Source: an uncultured OM182 clade bacterium (GTDB lineage Bacteria > Pseudomonadota > Gammaproteobacteria > Pseudomonadales > Azotimanducaceae). Taken from it: a DNA stretch of 33,912 nt. The stretch is taken from positions 1 through 33,912 of the forward strand of contig CAJJAA010000046.1 in NCBI GenBank assembly GCA_905182025.1. The letters run 5' to 3'. Below are positions 16,517-26,045 of this stretch, in pieces; the stretch's first letter is position 1, and every line of letters starts with the position of its first letter. The translations under genes and the position numbers were made by a program. A model generated the notes under the pieces. The model did not search any database, was not told the DNA's origin, and saw only the letters and a program-made list of their open reading frames with translations.

Positions 16517-16544
16517 ATTTTAGGCTAATGCAACCTAAAGTCAA
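16517..16544 (-). promoter_or_regulatory. sigma70-type promoter for the cold-shock gene
   Basis: On the minus strand TTGACT (16544-16539) and TAAAAT (16522-16517) are separated by 16 bases, which is close to consensus. Transcription would begin near 16510. Confidence 0.6.
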
Positions 16545-16821
16545 CATAAATAAGGCATATAGAAGTCGTTACCCTATGCTTTTAGGCCTTCACAAGGCCA
16601 TGGGACGGGCTTTAGCCATCAACATGCCTTCTCTTAAAGAAGTCTTAAAGTAGGCTCATAAGGGTCTCTAAACACCCCAATGACACCTCAAATCACCTCT
16701 ATATAAGTTGATTTTTGACGAATTTGGCGCCAAACAGCGCTTTGAAGCTCGACCTGAAGGGACTTTCGCCTTATAGTGCGCGACCTTTAACTATGTCTTT
16801 GTAAAACTTCAGGAAACCCCC
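16545..16821. other. divergent intergenic region upstream of ybiT
   Basis: Together with the cold-shock leader and promoter this makes about 450 bases without a gene. Visible structures are a hairpin GGCCTT-CAC-AAGGCC (16585-16599), a weaker one around CTTCTCTTAAAGAAG, and a 10-bp palindrome TTGGCGCCAA (16724-16733). I find no clear -35/-10 pair for ybiT. A regulated leader is possible but not shown. Confidence 0.45.
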
Positions 16822-18429
16822 TTGATTACTACCGCAAATGTCACTATGCAGTTCGGCTCTAAGCCACTTTTTGAAAACATCTCTGTAAAATTTGGCGAAG
16901 GCAACCGATACGGTCTGATCGGCGCAAATGGCTGCGGAAAATCGACGTTTATGAAGATTTTGACCGGTGAGCTCACTGCAACATCTGGCAATGTATCTAT
17001 TTCTCCCAATACGCGTCTTGGCGTCCTGAGTCAGGATCAATTTGCTTTCGAAGATTTCAGTGTTGTTGATACTGTCATCATGGGCCACAAAGAACTTTGG
17101 GAAATCAAACAGGAAAGGGATCGCATTTACGGTCTTGCCGAGATGTCGGAAGCTGAGGGCATGAAGGTCGCTGATCTAGAAGTTCAGTTTGCCGAGCTCG
17201 ATGGTTACAGCGCCGAAAGCCGCGCGGAAGAAATATTAATGGGCGCAGGCATTGCCCAATCACTTCACTACGGACCGATGAGTGAAGTAGCCCCAGGCTG
17301 GAAGCTACGGGTCCTACTTGCTCAAGCACTTTTTTCAGATCCAGATGTTTTACTACTTGACGAACCAACGAACAATCTCGATATCCACACGATTAAGTGG
17401 CTTGAAGATATTCTGAACGAGCGACAGAGCACGATCATTATTATTTCTCACGATCGTCATTTCTTGAACTCCGTCTGCACGCACATGGCGGATATAGATT
17501 ATGGCGCGCTCGTCGTCTACCCCGGCAATTACGATGACTTTATGATTGCATCGACACAAGCACGCGAACGATTGCAGTCTCAGAATGCAAAGAAGAAAGC
17601 GCAAATTTCTGAACTACAGCAGTTTGTTAGCCGCTTCTCGGCAAATGCATCAAAAGCAAAGCAAGCCACCTCCCGCGCTCGACAGCTTGAGAAAATTGAA
17701 CTACATGAAATAAAACCTTCAAGCAGGGTAAGTCCGTACATACGGTTCAATCAGCAAAAGCCACTGCACCGCCTTGCGGTGACCATTGAAGATCTAGGTC
17801 ACCGTTTTGACAATGAAGATCTATTCCATAAAGGCAATTTGATTATCGAAGCGGGTACACGACTAGCAGTCATTGGTGAAAACGGCGTAGGCAAATCAAC
17901 CTTCCTGCGATGCTTGGTCGACGACCTGGCAGCAAACGAAGGCACCGTTAAGTGGGCAGAGAATGCCACTTTAGGCTATTGCCCGCAGGATACAGGTGGC
18001 GAATTCAATTCAGAAAAAAATCTGTTTGAATGGATGAACATGTGGCAGAAGCCTGAGCATGACGATCAGATCGTTCGCGCGACCTTAGGTCGACTGCTTT
18101 TCTCAACAGAAGACTTCGATAAGAAAACCAAAGTTTGTTCAGGTGGCGAAAAGAACCGTTTGCTGTTCGGTAAGCTGATCATGTCCGAAACCAATGTGTT
18201 GTTGATGGACGAGCCCACCAATCATTTGGACATGGAGTCAATTGAATCATTAAACCTTGCACTCGATAATTTCGAAGGCACAATCATCTTCGTCAGTCAC
18301 GATAGAGAGTTTGTCTCATCCCTCGCGACAAGAATATTGGAAATCAAAGACCATAAACTGATCGATTTTCAGGGTACCTACGACGAGTACCTGGCAAGTA
18401 TGGAAAACACAAAGTCATCCTATGGCTAA
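16822..18429 (+). CDS. ybiT: ABC-F ATPase YbiT
   Basis: A 535-residue soluble protein with two ABC ATPase domains and no membrane segment, matching E. coli YbiT closely from the start ([20 protein letters not shown]). Walker A motifs are GANGCGKS (34-41) and GENGVGKS (about 350). The first signature is the YbiT-specific [17 protein letters not shown], and the second is SGGEKNRLL. Walker B motifs are DEPTNNLD and DEPTNHLD. The interdomain linker is rich in charged residues ([20 protein letters not shown]). ABC-F proteins act on the ribosome, probably at the E site. The start is a TTG at 16822 with AGGA 8 bases upstream; it aligns with the YbiT N-terminus. It is divergent from the cold-shock gene. 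Confidence 0.95.
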   Translation: MITTANVTMQFGSKPLFENISVKFGEGNRYGLIGANGCGKSTFMKILTGELTATSGNVSISPNTRLGVLSQDQFAFEDFSVVDTVIMGHKELWEIKQERDRIYGLAEMSEAEGMKVADLEVQFAELDGYSAESRAEEILMGAGIAQSLHYGPMSEVAPGWKLRVLLAQALFSDPDVLLLDEPTNNLDIHTIKWLEDILNERQSTIIIISHDRHFLNSVCTHMADIDYGALVVYPGNYDDFMIASTQARERLQSQNAKKKAQISELQQFVSRFSANASKAKQATSRARQLEKIELHEIKPSSRVSPYIRFNQQKPLHRLAVTIEDLGHRFDNEDLFHKGNLIIEAGTRLAVIGENGVGKSTFLRCLVDDLAANEGTVKWAENATLGYCPQDTGGEFNSEKNLFEWMNMWQKPEHDDQIVRATLGRLLFSTEDFDKKTKVCSGGEKNRLLFGKLIMSETNVLLMDEPTNHLDMESIESLNLALDNFEGTIIFVSHDREFVSSLATRILEIKDHKLIDFQGTYDEYLASMENTKSSYG

Positions 18430-18465
18430 AGCCCCAGATGATAAGTGAGTAATTACTAACCATCC

Positions 18466-18491
18466 AAAGCCGGCGGTTAATACGCGGCTTT
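18466..18491. terminator. possible hairpin between convergent ybiT and aldo/keto reductase genes
   Basis: AAAGCCG (18466-18472) can pair with CGGCTTT (18485-18491) around a 12-base loop between the two convergent stops. No strong T-run follows on either strand, so termination is only a possibility. Confidence 0.3.
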
Positions 18492-18506
18492 GACCGATTA
18501 AGTTGA

Positions 18507-19523
18507 TCACCCCATGGGGTAGCGAATATCCCGTGACACGGCATCAATTGCGTTCATCACATCGTCTTCAAGAATCAAATCTGCTGCCGCAAATATATCC
18601 GCTAACTGATCAGGATGCGTTGCTCCGACGATCGTCGATGCCACAAAATCATGCTGCTTGCTCCAGGCTGTCGCTAATGTCACGGGCGCAATTCCCGCCT
18701 CGTCCGCAATCGTCATGAACCTTGCGGTCGATGCAAGGGATGCTTCATTCACAAAGCGACGGGCCATTGCCGCCTGTCGCTCTCCAACACTCATGTACTT
18801 GGTAAACCTGGCCCCTTCAGGTAACGCACCGTCATTGTATTTACCAGAAAGCACACCGCCAGCTAGCGGTGAATAGGGAATCAAACTGACCTGCTCTTGC
18901 CGACAAGCTTGCGCCAACTCGTCCTCGAAACGACGATTGTTCAAACTGAAATTATTTTGGATTGTTTCGTATCGACTCAGACCATGCATTTCAGACACCA
19001 TCGACGCTTTCGTCACGCCCCAACAGGTTTCATTACTCGAGCCGAGCACCCTCACTTTGCCTGCTTGGACGAGATCATCGAGCGCCCCAAGAATCTCCAA
19101 ATAGGGTGTGTCGTGATCCGGCCAATGGGTTTGATAAAGATCAATATAGTCCGTCTGCAATTTCTTCAAACTGACTTCAACCGCTCGAATGATGTTGTGA
19201 CGATCAAGGGCTGTCTTACCGTCTCTAACCGCCGCCTTAATCCAGCCGTGACTCGGACCGGAGACCTTCGTCGCTATTATCAACGCGTCCCTCGATTTCG
19301 TTTTCATCCATCGGCCAACAATCTCTTCCGTTAAACCCGCATACTTCGCATCGGGCGGCACGGGGTAGTTCTCTGCGGTGTCGTAAAAATCGATTCCCGC
19401 GTCAAATGAGCGATCTAGAATCTCAAAGGCTGTTTTCTCATCTGCACCGGTACCAAACGTCATGGTGCCCATACATATTTCCGATACAGCAATCGCGCTG
19501 CGACCTAATCTGTTTGTCTTCAC
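18507..19523 (-). CDS. aldo/keto reductase (Tas-like)
   Basis: A 338-residue NADPH-dependent (beta/alpha)8-barrel reductase. The catalytic tetrad is complete: D48 and Y53 (FYDTAENYP), K86 (IATKVSGP) and H133 (YQTHWPD). The phosphate-binding C-terminal segment ASTIVGATHPDQLADIFAA is present. The DLYQTHWPDHDTPYLEIL and GSSNETCWGVTKAS segments are close to E. coli Tas and the voltage-gated-K-channel-beta-like reductases. The start is a GTG at 19523 with AAGG upstream. It is the last gene of the run PhyH, amidase, deaminase, reductase, with a 76-base gap to the deaminase. Confidence 0.93.
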   Translation of the reverse strand: MKTNRLGRSAIAVSEICMGTMTFGTGADEKTAFEILDRSFDAGIDFYDTAENYPVPPDAKYAGLTEEIVGRWMKTKSRDALIIATKVSGPSHGWIKAAVRDGKTALDRHNIIRAVEVSLKKLQTDYIDLYQTHWPDHDTPYLEILGALDDLVQAGKVRVLGSSNETCWGVTKASMVSEMHGLSRYETIQNNFSLNNRRFEDELAQACRQEQVSLIPYSPLAGGVLSGKYNDGALPEGARFTKYMSVGERQAAMARRFVNEASLASTARFMTIADEAGIAPVTLATAWSKQHDFVASTIVGATHPDQLADIFAAADLILEDDVMNAIDAVSRDIRYPMG

Positions 19524-19599
19524 AAGATTACCTTCTACAAAAAATGACTTTAATAATGAATGGTCTAAATGTTAAACAGAATGTGAAATCCATCACTGC

Positions 19600-20058
19600 C
19601 TACCAATAGCTGCTATGGATTGCAGCACCTTGGCTTTCAAGAATTGGACCGACAACCTCGATGTGCCGTTCTCCACGGCCGATAATCTCGCGACAGGCAA
19701 TGGTGAATGTATCGCCGGCGATTTCTCCAAGTCGTGCAGCTGAACAGCCAAACACGACCCGCCCAACCGTACTCCAATAAATTGCACCGGTACACATGGC
19801 GCAGGGCTCGGTGCTTGTATAAAGCGTCAAGTCAGCCATTTGTTCTGCGGTTAACTGTTCACTGGCTTTGCGCAACAGTTCCAATTCAGCGTGGCGGGTT
19901 ACATCATTGTGGGTGTGCACCGTGTTCAAGGATTCGATAACAATATCCTGACTGTTCGGACCGGACGCCAACAATGCACCAAAGGGGTGATCGCCATTTT
20001 CTACAGCCGCTTGAGCAAGCGCATAGGTTCGCTGAATGAGTATTTCATGTTCGGACAA
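19600..20058 (-). CDS. zinc-dependent nucleoside/base deaminase (CMP/dCMP or guanine deaminase-like)
   Basis: A 152-residue cytidine-deaminase-superfamily protein with zinc ligands H56 and catalytic E58 (RHAELELL), and C86 and C89 (TSTEPCAMCTGAI). IYWSTVGRVVFG follows, as in bacterial guanine deaminase/nucleoside deaminases rather than tRNA-specific TadA. It hydrolytically removes an amino group from a base or related heterocycle. The start is a TTG at 20058 with only GAGA upstream; no in-frame ATG fits. It lies 42 bases downstream of the amidase stop and probably shares its transcript. Confidence 0.9.
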   Translation of the reverse strand: MSEHEILIQRTYALAQAAVENGDHPFGALLASGPNSQDIVIESLNTVHTHNDVTRHAELELLRKASEQLTAEQMADLTLYTSTEPCAMCTGAIYWSTVGRVVFGCSAARLGEIAGDTFTIACREIIGRGERHIEVVGPILESQGAAIHSSYW

Positions 20059-20100
20059 GTTACTTTCTCGATTAAATATTTTTGATGAGTTTAAAAGACA

Positions 20101-21534
20101 TTAAAAAATGTCATCGTCTGGGTAGGCATCGAACCAATTATTACTCTCCTGATAAGCTAACGCGAACTCAAGTAGCTCACGGTCTTTGCCAATCGGCGCG
20201 ATGAATTGCATACCCATCGCTCTGTTTCCATCACCGCCTTCGAAGCCAGCAGGCAAAGAGATCACCGGGCAGCCGCTTAACGTTGCACCAATTGTTACCT
20301 CCATCCAGCGATGATAGGTATCCATCGTTCTACCAGCAAGGCTCGTCGGCCAATGTTGCTGTATAGCAAAAGGGAACGCCTGCGCGGACGGTAACGCCAA
20401 AATATCATATTTGGCAAACGCATCGTTTAGCGCTCGAAACCAATTTGAGCGATTGATGCCCGCATCATAAACGTCGGCTGCAGTGACATGAGCACCTTGT
20501 TCAATTTCCCAGATAAGTTCCGGTTTGAGTTGTCGACGATGATCATCGTTTGCATATAAGGCCCGCCGAGAATTTGCCACAAACCAATGTCGAAGGGTCA
20601 GCCAAGTTTGCCATAAGCTATCCATATCAAAGGGAATACGTATCGCCTCAACTCGACCTCCCGCTGCTGCGGTTTGCTCCAGGGCTTGTTCGCATAACGC
20701 CAGCAGACCTGACTCAAAAGGAAGATAGCCATCATAGCTGCCCAACCAGCCGATACGCACGTCTGACAAATCAGCTTTTTTATACTGAGATAATGATACC
20801 GGTGCCGGTTGCTGACTAAGAGGTGATCCTGCATCCGCACCCGCCATCGTCTCAAACAGACAAATCACATCTTCGACCGTTCGACCCATAGGGCCTTCAA
20901 TGGATAACTGATCGAAGAATAACTCCTGCTTGTCCTTTGGTACACGGCCAAGACTCGGACGGAAACCAACGACATTGTTATAAGCGGCGGGGTTTCTCAA
21001 TGATCCCATCATGTCACTGCCATCCGCTACCGGCAGCATGCCTGTCGCTAGTGCAACAGCCGCACCACCACTGCTACCGCCGGCCGTCAGAGATCCGTTA
21101 AATGCATTGCAGGTCGCGCCGTATACGGGATTATAGCTTTGCGAGCCGAGCCCAAACTCCGGTACATTTGTCTTGCCAATGACGATCGCACCTTGGCTTC
21201 GAATACGGGATACAAAAACATCATCGGTTTGAGCAACGTTACCGGCAAAGATTGGCGAGCCAAAACTGGTGATGAAACCAGCGACATTGGAAAGATCTTT
21301 GACTGCATGGGGCATACCATGAAGCCATCCTTGGTAGTGCCCTTTTGCCAATTCTGCATCGGCGTTCTTTGCTAACGCAGTGAGATCATCGCCATCAAGC
21401 ATTGCCACAATGGCGTTAAGTTCCGGATTGAGTCGGTCGATACGATCAAGCGTGTACCTCATATACTCTTCACAACCCAACGATTTTTCCCTGATTTTTT
21501 CGGAAACCTTAACCGCTGTCATCATGTCCATCAT
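20101..21534 (-). CDS. amidase signature family amidase
   Basis: A 477-residue Ser-cisSer-Lys amidase. K79 lies in MPHAVKDLSN, the cis-serine in AGGSSGGAAVALA (151-163), and the nucleophile S178 in MMGSLRNPA. These three residues define the family (GatA, AtzF, FAAH and relatives). GKTNVPEFGLGSQSYNPVYG is the conserved segment between them. It would hydrolyse a carboxylic amide in the cytoplasm. Absence of gatB/gatC neighbours argues against a tRNA amidotransferase subunit. Of two adjacent ATGs, the first (21534) follows GAGGG by 4 bases and the second by 7. It lies between the PhyH and deaminase genes. Confidence 0.94.
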   Translation of the reverse strand: MMDMMTAVKVSEKIREKSLGCEEYMRYTLDRIDRLNPELNAIVAMLDGDDLTALAKNADAELAKGHYQGWLHGMPHAVKDLSNVAGFITSFGSPIFAGNVAQTDDVFVSRIRSQGAIVIGKTNVPEFGLGSQSYNPVYGATCNAFNGSLTAGGSSGGAAVALATGMLPVADGSDMMGSLRNPAAYNNVVGFRPSLGRVPKDKQELFFDQLSIEGPMGRTVEDVICLFETMAGADAGSPLSQQPAPVSLSQYKKADLSDVRIGWLGSYDGYLPFESGLLALCEQALEQTAAAGGRVEAIRIPFDMDSLWQTWLTLRHWFVANSRRALYANDDHRRQLKPELIWEIEQGAHVTAADVYDAGINRSNWFRALNDAFAKYDILALPSAQAFPFAIQQHWPTSLAGRTMDTYHRWMEVTIGATLSGCPVISLPAGFEGGDGNRAMGMQFIAPIGKDRELLEFALAYQESNNWFDAYPDDDIF

Positions 21535-21621
21535 CTACCCTCGTATCTGTTTTAGGCGCGTCCGAAAAAGGACTGTTAGGCGAAAGCTGTCGAAGATCAT
21601 TCAAAGCTAATCGATATTGAA

Positions 21622-22443
21622 CTACGCAAGTCCAGAAAAGCCACCAGGAATAACATCGAGCAAACGCTGCGCCTCAAGTGGTAGAGCAAAGATATCCTCT
21701 GGGCGATTGGTCACCATTTGATTCTCAATAGGTCTTAACCAACTCACCATATACCCTAGATATAGTCCTACTCGCATTTCACGGGTACGGTTTTCACCGC
21801 CAGAATGGATGACATTACCTGAATAGAGCAATGTAGAACCCTTTGGCATTGTCGCCAGACACACTTCATCATCCCGGGGCTCTCTATCAGCATCCCATAG
21901 GTGACTGCCCGGAACAACACGGGTTGCGCCGTTGTCCTCGCTAAACTTGGTGAGTGCAATATTGGCACTGATCAAAATTTCCGTGCCAGGGTGATTGCGT
22001 CTTTCTTCGGATTGAATACGGTACCAAGATGCAGCATCGGTATGAAACGATTGATGGGTTTGGCCGCCATTGAGCACCATCAACTCGGCATTGCTGAGCC
22101 GAATTTCACGAGCACGTTTGTCCCTTAAGAGGAAGTGATCTGCTAATTTCAGCAAATAGGCATTGAGTAGAACATCAACCATCGCTTCTGACTTACTGAA
22201 TAGGCCATGCAGTCGCTTGGTTTGGTAACCATAGAAGCCGTCTTCGGAATATGAATCTCCAGCATCACCAAGCTCGCTCGTTCCCCAATCCATTTCTTGC
22301 AGAGAACCACCAAAGTCCTTCATCAACACATCGCAAAAATTCAAACTAATGAAATTCTCTACAACACAAGCACCGTCTTGTTGAATTGCCGCATATACCT
22401 TTGTCTTGTCGTCCGTAACATCAAAGTGCTGTAATTCTGGCAT
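21622..22443 (-). CDS. phytanoyl-CoA dioxygenase (PhyH) family protein
   Basis: A 273-residue Fe(II)/2-oxoglutarate oxygenase. Metal ligands are H134 and D136 (HQSFHTDAASW) and H213 (GNVIHSGGENRT). R222/R224 follow in the expected 2-oxoglutarate position (TREMRVGLYLGY). GATRVVPGSHLWD (172-184) is the hallmark PhyH loop. Members hydroxylate diverse small molecules, including acyl-CoAs, ectoine and halogenation substrates. The ATG at 22443 has AGG 8 bases upstream. It heads the downstream amidase, deaminase and reductase run, with an 87-base gap to the amidase. Confidence 0.92.
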   Translation of the reverse strand: MPELQHFDVTDDKTKVYAAIQQDGACVVENFISLNFCDVLMKDFGGSLQEMDWGTSELGDAGDSYSEDGFYGYQTKRLHGLFSKSEAMVDVLLNAYLLKLADHFLLRDKRAREIRLSNAELMVLNGGQTHQSFHTDAASWYRIQSEERRNHPGTEILISANIALTKFSEDNGATRVVPGSHLWDADREPRDDEVCLATMPKGSTLLYSGNVIHSGGENRTREMRVGLYLGYMVSWLRPIENQMVTNRPEDIFALPLEAQRLLDVIPGGFSGLA

Positions 22444-22791
22444 AGAAAAAACCTGAGGTAGTATGTCTATTAGTGTTAACTACGCATGCAAATAAGGCAA
22501 GCGCCACGCGATTGTTGTCCCTTTAGCCATAGCTGCTTGCAAAAATAATCAAGCAACGAGGCTAACGCATTGCTATACCTGTCAACGCCAAATCGGTTGC
22601 CCTGCAATTTGCTGCGTAAATGCAGGCGAATAGACTTATACCGGCAAAACCTCCAGACCAACAAACGCACCGGCAAACGGCATGCCAAAGTCGGGGTTAT
22701 CTTCGATACGCTTATGAATTTCTTCGAAACAATACGATTTTCACTTTCATCATCAACACGAGCTTTCGTAGCTAGAAGAAAGCCAAGCACC
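22444..22791. other. gene-free stretch between pabBC and PhyH genes
   Basis: About 350 bases without an intact gene. The pabBC-proximal half contains a minus-strand protein-like fragment split across two frames (see 22636-22799). The remainder shows no clear promoter, terminator or RNA. Confidence 0.5.
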
Positions 22792-22799
22792 TCATGCAA
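22636..22799 (-). pseudogene. possible frame-broken small gene after pabBC
   Basis: In one frame from 22799 the minus strand reads LHEVLGFLLATKARVDDESE, then NRIV. A -1 change near 22728 continues as FEEIHKRIEDNPDFG, then MPFAGAFVGLEVLPV and a TAA at 22638-22636. The second half looks protein-like but has no start of its own, and TGA codons precede it in that frame. It may be a decayed gene, an indel, or chance. I do not recognise the family. Confidence 0.3.
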
Positions 22800-24630
22800 G
22801 TGAAACAGACACCCACTTCCTAACGGAATTAATGAGGTATATTTTCGACGCCTTATTTAGCTCATGGGTATAAATGACTCGCTCCTTCAATTCACCTTGG
22901 TCAATCAAATACTGTCGATAAGTGCCGTTAAGTAAACCGCAAGATACCGGCGGCGTATAGTACTTACCGTCTAACTCAAGGACAAAGTTGGCGATGGTAA
23001 ATTCCGTGACCTCGTTATTCTCATTCCACAACAGGACATCGAAACAATCGGTATGTTGCTGTCTTTGCGCCTCATACATTTGCCGCTGCGTTGTTTTATG
23101 ATAGTAAAATGGGTCTGATGAATCGATTGACGAATGGCCCAACCGAACTTTTTCTGGCGCACTCGGTAACGTAGACGTTCCCAGCGGCGTTGATACAACA
23201 TCAACATAGCCGCTCTTGTTAACCGTCATACGTACCCGTTGACTACTATGAGGCTGACACTTGAGTTGGTCCGACAAGCCTTGAAGAGAAGCATTAATCT
23301 CCGTCTCGTTCACTTTGAAATTAAAATACTTGGCACTACTTTGCAATCGCGCCAAATGATAATCCAACAAAAAGTAGGGCTGATCTTTTTGCCAGAGCAA
23401 CGTTTCCAAAAGCTCAAACGCCTGCGTCTCCGTCACATTATCAACAGCGCGCGACTTAAGTAGGCACTCTTCATACTCCGACAACGGATCTGAATCCCAA
23501 ACAATACCGCTGCCCACGCCATAGTCGAGTTGTTTGCTATCTAAATGTAATACAGCGGTGCGAATAGCGACACTAAATTGGGCCAGGCCACCGGGCGCCA
23601 GGTAGCCGATGCTGCCGGTATAAATCCCTCTTGCCTGAGTTTCTAGTTCGTCGATAATCTTCATCGTTGCAACTTTTGGTGCGCCGGTAATGGATGCACA
23701 GGGAAACAGGGCTGAAATAATTTCAGAACAGCTTGATGATGTCTGTGCCGTCACCGTGGAGGTCATCTGCCACAGCGTCGGGTATTTTTCTAGCTGCAAT
23801 GGCTTTGTTACTTTGACTGAACCGGTTTTTGCCACTCGGCTCAAATCATTACGAATCATGTCAACAATCATAATGTTTTCAGCACGATCTTTCTCGGACG
23901 ATGCCAATTCGTTTTGACGCTGTTCGTCATCGGCTTGACTCAAGCCTCTGCGCACAGTGCCTTTCATTGGCTTTGTTGTGATTAGCGAACCGGTTTTGTT
24001 AAAAAACAATTCAGGCGAAGCGCTACAAATCGCGAAGTCTTCCGATTCTATATAGGCTGCATAAGGCGCATCTTTTGCAAACCGATGAAACAACGCTAGG
24101 GGATCTCCGGTGTAGTCAGCACTACGTTGAAAGGTGTAGTTGACCTGATAAGTGTCACCGGCGCGAATGCGTTTCTTAATTTTTGCTAACTGCTCAAGGT
24201 AGTGATCGCAAGAGCCGGACTGACGCCAATTGTTTGTTTCAAAATCACCTTGTATCGACGGCGGGTTGTCAAACACTTGTACGCTTTCAAACAGACCAAA
24301 GCAGAACAAAGGCAGATCCGATTTCTTCACCGCCGTCAGCGCACTATCAAAAGCGGAGCTGGCTTCGTAACTAATAAAACCGGCGGCATAGAGTTTGAGT
24401 TCTTCTACTCGAGATTCAATATCATTGAGCAGGTCGACAATTTTTGTCGCATCTGACGTTGAGACGACGTCGACGGGATGGGTAAACAACAACCATTCGC
24501 CCTGCGCATTCGCGCCCATGGCATTTTGCCCACCACTATTAATAGTAATGTTCGTATGCGCTTCGTTTCTTCGTAGCAGAATAGATTTAATCATTACGGG
24601 GCATTGTAAAGAGTTGTCGAGGTTTGTCAT
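22792..24630 (-). CDS. pabBC: bifunctional aminodeoxychorismate synthase component I / aminodeoxychorismate lyase (PabB-PabC fusion)
   Basis: A 612-residue fusion for p-aminobenzoate synthesis (folate pathway). Residues about 40-400 are the chorismate-binding PabB domain, with FISYEASSAFD (85-95), ITTKPMKGTVRRG (217-229; the K in PMKGT marks aminodeoxychorismate synthase rather than anthranilate synthase), NDLSRVAKTGSV, SITGAPKVATMKII and the closing GSGIVWDSDPLSEYEECLLK. Residues about 410-612 are a PLP-dependent fold-type IV lyase (LLDYHLARLQSSAKYF, then YYHKTTQRQMYE with the PLP lysine, then EVTEFTIANF). The glutaminase subunit PabA must be elsewhere. Start choice between ATGs at 24630 and 24594 is unresolved; neither has a clear ribosome-binding site. 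It lies 53 bases after the M20 peptidase. Confidence 0.94.
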   Translation of the reverse strand: MTNLDNSLQCPVMIKSILLRRNEAHTNITINSGGQNAMGANAQGEWLLFTHPVDVVSTSDATKIVDLLNDIESRVEELKLYAAGFISYEASSAFDSALTAVKKSDLPLFCFGLFESVQVFDNPPSIQGDFETNNWRQSGSCDHYLEQLAKIKKRIRAGDTYQVNYTFQRSADYTGDPLALFHRFAKDAPYAAYIESEDFAICSASPELFFNKTGSLITTKPMKGTVRRGLSQADDEQRQNELASSEKDRAENIMIVDMIRNDLSRVAKTGSVKVTKPLQLEKYPTLWQMTSTVTAQTSSSCSEIISALFPCASITGAPKVATMKIIDELETQARGIYTGSIGYLAPGGLAQFSVAIRTAVLHLDSKQLDYGVGSGIVWDSDPLSEYEECLLKSRAVDNVTETQAFELLETLLWQKDQPYFLLDYHLARLQSSAKYFNFKVNETEINASLQGLSDQLKCQPHSSQRVRMTVNKSGYVDVVSTPLGTSTLPSAPEKVRLGHSSIDSSDPFYYHKTTQRQMYEAQRQQHTDCFDVLLWNENNEVTEFTIANFVLELDGKYYTPPVSCGLLNGTYRQYLIDQGELKERVIYTHELNKASKIYLINSVRKWVSVSLA

Positions 24631-24683
24631 GAATATCGGCGATAAGTCTCGACGCTGTCGTCGCGATTGTATGGCTATTTTGA

Positions 24684-26045
24684 CTATTGCTGCTCTGCAA
24701 GAGGCTCAGCGGCAAGCACGTCCGTTATTCCAGATTCGAGCAACAAGGTCAAAAGCATAATCTGAACCGCTAAATAGCTTTTGTCATTCTGCCACCACTC
24801 ATTTGGAGAGTGAGCATTGCCACTGCGACCACCACGGCTGACAGTAATGGCTGGGATGCCAAGAGATATGGGTAGATTCGCATCCGTCGACGATATTTCT
24901 AAACTCGGATCAAAGCCAAAGTGTTGGCTCGCAGCGACCGCTCTTTTGACCAGAGGTATGTCCGCGTTGCCAGCTGCAGCTGGACGTTTACCCACCTTAA
25001 CAAAGTCTATTTGAAGCAATTGACCGGTAGTTCTGGCCGCATTTTCTTCCACTATGGCCTGAGTAAAAGAGGCTCTGAGTAATGCGTCAATTTCATCAAG
25101 CTTTTCTTGGTTACCCGAACGCAAGTCCACTTCAGCCCAGGATTCGAACGGGATCGAATTTACAGATGTGCCACCACCTATTCGGCCGATGTTAAAACTG
25201 GTTTTCTCACCCGTCGAGGTAATGACAGGTGCCTTCTTAACAAATCGAGCAATACCACGTCCCATCGCGTGATGAGGATTCGCCATACCAAATGCGCCCC
25301 AGGAATGGCCGCCAGGACCCTTGATAACGATTCTATATCGGTGCGAACCAACACCGCCGTATACGATCCTATGACTTGAGCCACCGTCAATCGCGATGAG
25401 TGCATCAATAGGTTCCGCTCCGTCGCGGAACAGATATTTGATACCCCGCAAATCGCCTAAACCTTCTTCACCTACATTACCGATGAATAACAGATCCGCT
25501 TCGGTTTGAATTTTGGCTGCCTGCAGGGCATGCAACACAGACAACAAACTCACCAGCCCTCGGGTATTATCACCAATGCCCGGCGCGTACATTTTATCGC
25601 CTTGATACTTGATCTTCAGATCGGTATCAAGCGGAAATACTGTATCAAGGTGTGCACTTAACGCGACCACTCGGCCGTCTCCACGACCTGGCCTTAGACC
25701 AACCACATTGCCAACTTTATCAATGCGTACATCTTCAAGACCTGCTTGCCTGAGCATTTCCGCAAAACGAAGACCTCTTCGCGCCTCGCCGAAGGGTGGC
25801 GCTGGAATTTCAGTCAATTCAACCAGTTCACGCAACGATTGCTTGTCGATCGATTGAGGATGATCAACGGCCACGCGCACATCGTGACGCAACAGCATTT
25901 GGTTAATGTCCGTTTCGATCTCGTTACTGGCGTTGGCAACAGCGGCGGAGCAGAATAATATCGGCAACAGTCGTCGCAAAATTAATTGAACCGTTGTCGA
26001 CACGATTGTCATTTGAATTTTTAGCATGTTGGATGGCGCATACAT
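24684..26045 (-). CDS. exported M20 family metallopeptidase
   Basis: A 453-residue zinc peptidase of the M20 (tripeptidase T/carboxypeptidase-like) family. Zinc and catalytic residues are H132 and D134 (LSAHLDTVFPLD), D159 (GIGDNTRG), the E193-E194 pair (GNVGEEGLG), an aspartate in ISSTDANLP, and the C-terminal histidine in GNAHSPNEWW. A hydrophobic signal sequence (about 20-39, LILRRLLPILFCSAAVANA) suggests export to the periplasm. Translation may begin at M1, M7 or M12; none has a good ribosome-binding site, and M12 would give the most typical signal peptide. It is probably cotranscribed with pabBC, which seems functionally unrelated. Confidence 0.9.
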   Translation of the reverse strand: MYAPSNMLKIQMTIVSTTVQLILRRLLPILFCSAAVANASNEIETDINQMLLRHDVRVAVDHPQSIDKQSLRELVELTEIPAPPFGEARRGLRFAEMLRQAGLEDVRIDKVGNVVGLRPGRGDGRVVALSAHLDTVFPLDTDLKIKYQGDKMYAPGIGDNTRGLVSLLSVLHALQAAKIQTEADLLFIGNVGEEGLGDLRGIKYLFRDGAEPIDALIAIDGGSSHRIVYGGVGSHRYRIVIKGPGGHSWGAFGMANPHHAMGRGIARFVKKAPVITSTGEKTSFNIGRIGGGTSVNSIPFESWAEVDLRSGNQEKLDEIDALLRASFTQAIVEENAARTTGQLLQIDFVKVGKRPAAAGNADIPLVKRAVAASQHFGFDPSLEISSTDANLPISLGIPAITVSRGGRSGNAHSPNEWWQNDKSYLAVQIMLLTLLLESGITDVLAAEPLAEQQ

